In this document: piece by piece, positions 59,502 to 64,000 of the stretch | Position numbering within the stretch: position 1 is the stretch's first letter | Layout: each line of letters opens with the position of its first letter | Notes under the pieces: generated by a model | What the model was told of the DNA's origin: nothing | Database searches by the model: none | What the model saw: only the letters and a program-made list of their open reading frames with translations | From: JAUHXS01 sp965213575 | GTDB taxonomy: Bacteria > Bacteroidota > Bacteroidia > Chitinophagales > JAUHXS01 | NCBI GenBank assembly: GCA_965213575.1 | Contig: CBDBZN010000037.1 | Span: 80,698 to 144,697 of the forward strand | Length of the DNA stretch: 64,000 nucleotides | Reading direction: 5' to 3' | Position numbers and translations under genes: made by a program

Positions 59502-61825
59502 TCAATTTTGTTTTCGAAATAATTTCCTAAAACCATCAAAAAGCTTTTTCTTTTTCTGTGGCTTTGTTGGCTTAGAGGTTGTTTCTCTATTGTTCTTATT
59601 CCTGCCAAATATTCCATCCCATATTTCTTCTAAAACATTTTTATGTAAAACATAAGGTGCACAATCCATCTCATCTGCTAAATATTCCGGAAGTGGATTA
59701 AAATTATAGCTTAAAGTTTTTGATAATTCTTTATCATTTTGAACACTCTTCATAAAGCTTGCCCATATGGGTAGCGCCATATGCGCTCCTTGTCCAAGCC
59801 GAATGTTTCTAAAATGAATAGCCGGGTACTTTCCTCCAACCCATACACCCGCCAATAGATTTGGCGTATAGCCGACAAACCAACCATCTGCTTGAGCTTG
59901 TGTGGTGCCTGTTTTCCCGGCAACATCTCCTTTAATGCCATAAACTGTTTTTAAAGATACTGCTGTACCACTATCTACTACACTTTTAAGCATATATGTC
60001 ATCATTCTAGCAGTATTTTTTGATAAAACTAATCTTGATTTTTTAGGTGGATTTTGATATATCGTTTCACCGTTACTTGCTACTATACTGGTAAGAAAAT
60101 CTTTATTTATTAATCGCCCTTCATTAGCAAACACGCCAAAAACATCTGTAATCTCATCTAAAGAGATTTCAGCAGTACCTAAAGCAATAGACGGTTCAAA
60201 TGGGATATCGCTTTTAATACCTATTTTTTTTGAAAGATTAATTACCTCGCCAATACCCACTTCCATGATAGTTTTTACAGCAATTGTATTAACGGAATGA
60301 GTAATAGCCCCTTGCATTGAATAATATCCCTCGTAATCAGCATCTGAATTTGCCGGAGACCAGTTTTCATATTCATCGTATATAGCTTGTTCATTAGAAA
60401 TATACTCACATGGATCCATACCATCTTCTAATGCAGCTGCGTACACAATGGGTTTAAAAACCGAGCCGGCTTGTCTTTTTGATCGAACGTGGTCATATTT
60501 AAAGTATTGATAGTCAATATCGCCTATCCAGGCTTTAACATGCCCGGACTCAGGTTCTATTGCTAAAAATCCTGCATGTAAAAAAGATAGATAGTACTTG
60601 ATCGAATCTAAAGGTGACATATCAAGTGTTTTTGATTTTCCCCAAGCAAATACTTCCATTTTAACCGGTTTTGCAAAAATTTTATTGATCTCATTCTCCG
60701 GTAAATCCTTGTTTTTGTAACTTTTTATATCTGTCTGACCTTCTCTTTTCTCTTTCAAGTATATTTTTTTTATCCTTCCATAATCCATGATTTTCCCAGT
60801 GATAAAAAAATTCATTTTGGAGCTTAGCCATATGTTTTTTTACTGCTTGCTCTGCATATTTTTGCATTTTGTAATTAATTGTAGTATAAATTTTAAATCC
60901 ATCTGAAAACATGTTGTATTTAGTCCCTTCTTGAGCATTTTTATTTGCAAACCACTTTTTGAGAAAGGATTTTAAATATTGTTGGAAATATAGAGCATTT
61001 CCCTCTATCGAATTAAGGCGGGTGTAGTGCAACGCTAACGGCAACCGGCTTAAAGAATCGTATGTTGTTTTATTAATAAATTCATATTTCTTCATTTGAC
61101 TGAGCACTATATTGCGTCTTTGTATGGATCTTTCCGGAAATAATCTTGGATTATAAGTATGATTGGCTTTTAATAAACCTATCAATACTGCTGCTTCTTC
61201 TAATTTAATTGCTTTAGGAGTAGTGGAAAAAAAACGCTGAGTAGCTGTTTCTATGCCATAGATATTCTCTCCGAAAGCCACTGTGTTTAAATATAAAGTG
61301 ATAATTTCTTCTTTAGAATAGATTGTTTTCCAAGCGATGAGCTATAACTGATTCCTGGACTTTATTAAACAAAATATTGGCAAAAGGATAGGCCTGCTTT
61401 CTAGGATATAAATTTTTAGCCAACTGCTGACTTAAAGTACTTCCTCCCCCTGCGCCGCGGTCACCCATAAGTATTGTTTTGAACAACACCCTTAAAAGGC
61501 TTTTTCGATCAATTCCTTCGTGTTCAAAAAATCTCACATCTTCTGTGCTGATGAGGGCGTTGATGATATTTGATGAAATTTCTTCGTAAGCTACATTGGT
61601 CCTGTTTTCAATATAAAACTTACCAATTAAAACAGAATCAGCTGTATAAATTTCCGATGCTGTAGCATTTTTGATTTGTTTTAAGGCTTCTTTCGAAGGG
61701 ATTTGCCCCCACATCTTATAAACCACAAAACCTACTACGCACCCAATTACTAAAAAGCAAGCAGTTGCTAGTAAAAAGAGATATTTGACAACTTTCTTGA
61801 CTTGCTTAGAGAAAGGCATTTGCAA
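59502..61825 (-). pseudogene. PBP1A-type bifunctional transglycosylase/transpeptidase, broken by two frameshifts
   Basis: This is a class A penicillin-binding protein that polymerises glycan strands and cross-links peptidoglycan. The N-terminal part (61825 to about 61313) has the membrane anchor and GT51 motifs STEDVRFFEHEGID and GAGGGSTLSQQLAKN. The middle part (about 61320-60691) continues GT51 (VAFGENIYGIETATQRFF) and the linker. The C-terminal part has the transpeptidase motifs SVFK, HSVN and KTGTTQ. Each junction needs removal of one base: near 61313-61322 (to give NNLSKEEIITLYLN) and near 60691-60697 (to give FTGDEINKIFA). Every catalytic motif survives, so assembly error is a serious alternative to decay. 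Confidence 0.85.
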
Positions 61826-61883
61826 AGTTACATATATCTGCTAAGGTTAGTTGATGAAAATAGGATTATTTGATATTAGCTAT

Positions 61884-61965
61884 AGTGAGCGGGTGACTCA
61901 GTAATCACTTAAAGATCATTATTTCAATTCTAATCACTCTGACTTAAAATAGTCATCCGCTCACT
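61884..61965. repeat. spaced 15-bp inverted repeat
   Basis: AGTGAGCGGGTGACT at 61884-61898 pairs with AGTCATCCGCTCACT at 61951-61965, with one G-T wobble, across a 52-base A+T-rich loop that itself contains TAATCACT twice. It lies between the ends of the T9SS cargo gene and the start of the PBP gene, and may terminate the former or regulate the latter. Confidence 0.4.
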
Positions 61966-61978
61966 TTTAGGTCTACTC

Positions 61979-64000
61979 CTACCGCTTCAGAATTTTTTGA
62001 GTAAAGTGCTCTCCAGATTCGCCATCAATCTTTAAGATATAGATTCCGCTATTCCAAGAAGATGCGTCAATATGTATAGCATCGAATGGCAAGAATTGAT
62101 CATTTATAAATATTGATTTTCCTTCTGCATTGTAAACCTCTATTCTGTAGTTCGCATTAATATCAAACTCATTTCCCGCAGATATATTAATCATATGAAA
62201 TGCAGGATTTGGATATACTTCAAAGGATGATAAACTAGAAGTCTTGAAATAAGTTGGGATGGTGGTAGTGTCATCATCTTCATTAATAAATAAAGTATTT
62301 AAAGTCTCATTGGTGATGATAGCCGTATTAAAATCAAAATAGATACCTGCATCATTGGCGGATTTCTGTTCCTACTGCAAGTCCTTCTTTGATAGGCAAT
62401 TCAAACTTTATAAATCCTTGACTAGCTGCCAAATTGGTGTTGCTATCCGGGAGTAAAATATCGTCAAAATAGAACGATATTCGCTGATTGGCTAAAATAT
62501 CCGCATAGTAGTTTGGATGACTGGCAGAAATAATATGTAAACCTGATAGATCAAACTTAGTAGTGTCGATATCATCATCAATTCTGATATTAAATGCCGT
62601 ATCCGTTCCGGTATTTTGAAAACGGATAGTATAAGATGATATTATCTGTTTGTGGAGCAATTTTGCCGCTACTTCCTTCTCCAAGTGGAGTAGGAGTTTT
62701 ATCATTCGGATCGTATGAGCCTCTGACAATTTGAACAAGTGTATCGATGTTATTATGAGGAGTTGTATCAGTTTGATTATACTTTAAGCTGATAATAGGT
62801 AGTAAGCTCTGAACCTAATGGAGTAAAGCGATCCAGCTCACAAGTAGCTCGAATATTAGATAAAGCTTGAGGCGTTAAACTATCTAATAAAAAAGTAACA
62901 GTAGAATCTGTTTGTGAATAAATACTATCGGTTGAGGATAGATAGGTAAGCTCTGTAGGATAATGAAAAGTTACTTCAACACTGTCTGCCGTTTCTGTAC
63001 CAATATTTTTAGTCTGTAAATAATAGTTGACCTCAAAACCAGGTCGAGCAAAACCACCGGTGAGGTCGGTTTCAAGATCGTATATATCTGGGATGGGTTG
63101 GAAGATGAAGTCGAGAGAATCATTGATTAGCAAATTAGAATCGGGAAGGAAACTATAATATCCAATTGAGGGTTTCACAAGTTGATAATATTTTATTTTA
63201 TCAGGATTTATAAGAAAAATTGAATCATACCTCCCTTCTTGTATTCCAATATTATAATTACCATTTTGATCCGATAATGAAAATAAGCTAATAGTCTGCA
63301 ACAGACTATTAGGTATTCCTTTGTCACCTGACGTATAAGATTTGTTTAGGTCTGAATCCAGATAAACTCTTCCAGTTTTATTACCAAAGTTAATATCAGA
63401 TGTTAGGTAAGACTTATATATTAAACCTCTCCGAACATATGAATTTTTCTCTTGAAAGAATCCAATTCCATATAAATATTTTCCAACCTTAAATAATTTG
63501 TTAATATATGAGTGAACCATATTATTCAATACGATCTTATTTTTTTCTTTAGAGTTATATTCTGTATCAAAAACTGTATGAGCTATCACCCCCTCTACAC
63601 AAAAGCTACAAACAACCGCCATATATAAAGAATCATCAAAAGTACCTGAAGTAAAAAACTTTGCGGTAGTAAATGTATCGGAATAATAGGTGCTTTCACC
63701 TATTTTATTTGCATATAAGTCGGTGAAAATTATGTGTCCATCTGAATTATTTATACCATAAAATGCTATGGCAGAATCTGATATGTTTATTGTTTTACCA
63801 ATTCTATTAATTGGTGTGTGATATTTATAAAAATTTAAAGAATCTCCAGATTGATAATTAATGTGCAAAATTCCTATATATTGAGATCCTTCATAACCTT
63901 CTATTGTTATAACTAATGAATCATTTTTATAAGCATGAATGCCCAATGGTAAATCATAATTACTTAAATCCATTCTGTATAAGTTTAAAATTGAAAATGA
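61979..64000 (-). pseudogene. T9SS type A cargo protein, 5'-partial and broken by three frameshifts
   Basis: The reading frame is open to the right edge of the window, so the N-terminus lies outside. The first part (64000 to 62777) holds a propeller-like region and a repeat-domain module (FARPGFEVNYYLQTKNIGT, VTFHYPTELTYLS). The following VRGSYDPNDKTPTP segment and TIRFQNTGTDTAFNI module are in the next two frames. The last part has YFDFNTAIITNET, the junction VYPNPA and a Por-type tail ending FTQKILKR. Junctions lie near 62779-62785, 62638-62648 and 62353-62360, each corrected by deleting one base. The family is a large, surface-associated Bacteroidota protein of unknown function. Confidence 0.8.

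Noticed and set aside
60600..62800. Programmed ribosomal frameshifting in the PBP and T9SS cargo genes
   Set aside because: The junction sites do not share a slippery heptamer or a prfB-like codon-stop context, and two to three shifts in one gene would be extraordinary; insertion error or decay is simpler.

Overview
The window is a stretch of an A+T-rich Bacteroidota chromosome. The phylum call rests on several independent things seen here: two giant surface proteins with gliding-motility-associated (type B) C-terminal domains, several Por-type (type A) C-terminal sorting tails of the type IX secretion system (T9SS), a PorP/SprF-family outer-membrane protein, a TonB-dependent receptor with an N-terminal carboxypeptidase-like domain, a DUF4175 gene, a two-component-regulator-like propeller protein, and promoters of the Bacteroidota form TTTG-N18/19-TAnnTTTG. 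The genus cannot be fixed from the sequence. No rRNA, tRNA, CRISPR array, prophage or insertion sequence with terminal repeats was seen.

Layout. 1-1026: broken 3' part of a peptide-type ABC substrate-binding protein. 1220-6629: DUF4175 membrane/coiled-coil protein, RsbW-like kinase, YbeY, TadA and Mn-type superoxide dismutase, all rightward. 6663-7993: three small leftward genes (DUF4112, a CxxC membrane protein, an SlyD-like FKBP). 8130-19756: a tightly packed leftward cluster encoding a 1,740-residue repeat adhesin, a PorP/SprF protein, a PD40/PKD protein, an unknown secreted protein and a propeller sensor with a SpoIIE phosphatase domain. 20186-30125: leftward genes for a second type B surface protein coupled to riboflavin synthase, a lipoprotein nuclease/phosphatase, a prolyl oligopeptidase, a REP-associated (RAYT) transposase with three long palindromes, an ABC exporter and a short-chain dehydrogenase. 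30277-40463: AAA/DUF4143 ATPase, bestrophin, TypA, XerD, AroQ, glycosyltransferase, Rpe and a TonB receptor, on alternating strands. 40533-48024: a decayed ParE toxin next to its intact antitoxin, a DinB-like protein, UvrA, a DUF58 protein and small secreted proteins. 48082-55559: PolA, RarA, PrmC, RibD and a DMT permease. 55586-59428: a tandem pair of secreted zinc metallopeptidases. 59502-64000: a PBP1A-type gene and a T9SS cargo gene, both broken by frameshifts.

The housekeeping genes are DNA replication/repair (polA, uvrA, rarA, xerD), translation (ybeY, tadA, prmC, typA), riboflavin (ribD, ribE) and shikimate (aroQ) genes scattered between surface genes. The most coherent accessory unit is the 8-20 kb cluster. 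It looks like one transcription unit coupling an exported adhesin and its outer-membrane partner to a membrane sensor with a cytoplasmic PP2C phosphatase. An RsbW-like kinase lies 3 kb away, so a partner-switching signalling route is conceivable but unproven.

Seven inferred frameshifts (one at 0.7 kb, one at 41.2 kb, five between 60.7 and 62.8 kb) are all of one polarity: one extra base in the present sequence. This could be systematic insertion error in the assembly or real gene decay. It should be settled before the affected genes are called pseudogenes. The paralogous metallopeptidase pair carries a fossil of the neighbouring permease gene's 3' end, which records how the duplication arose.
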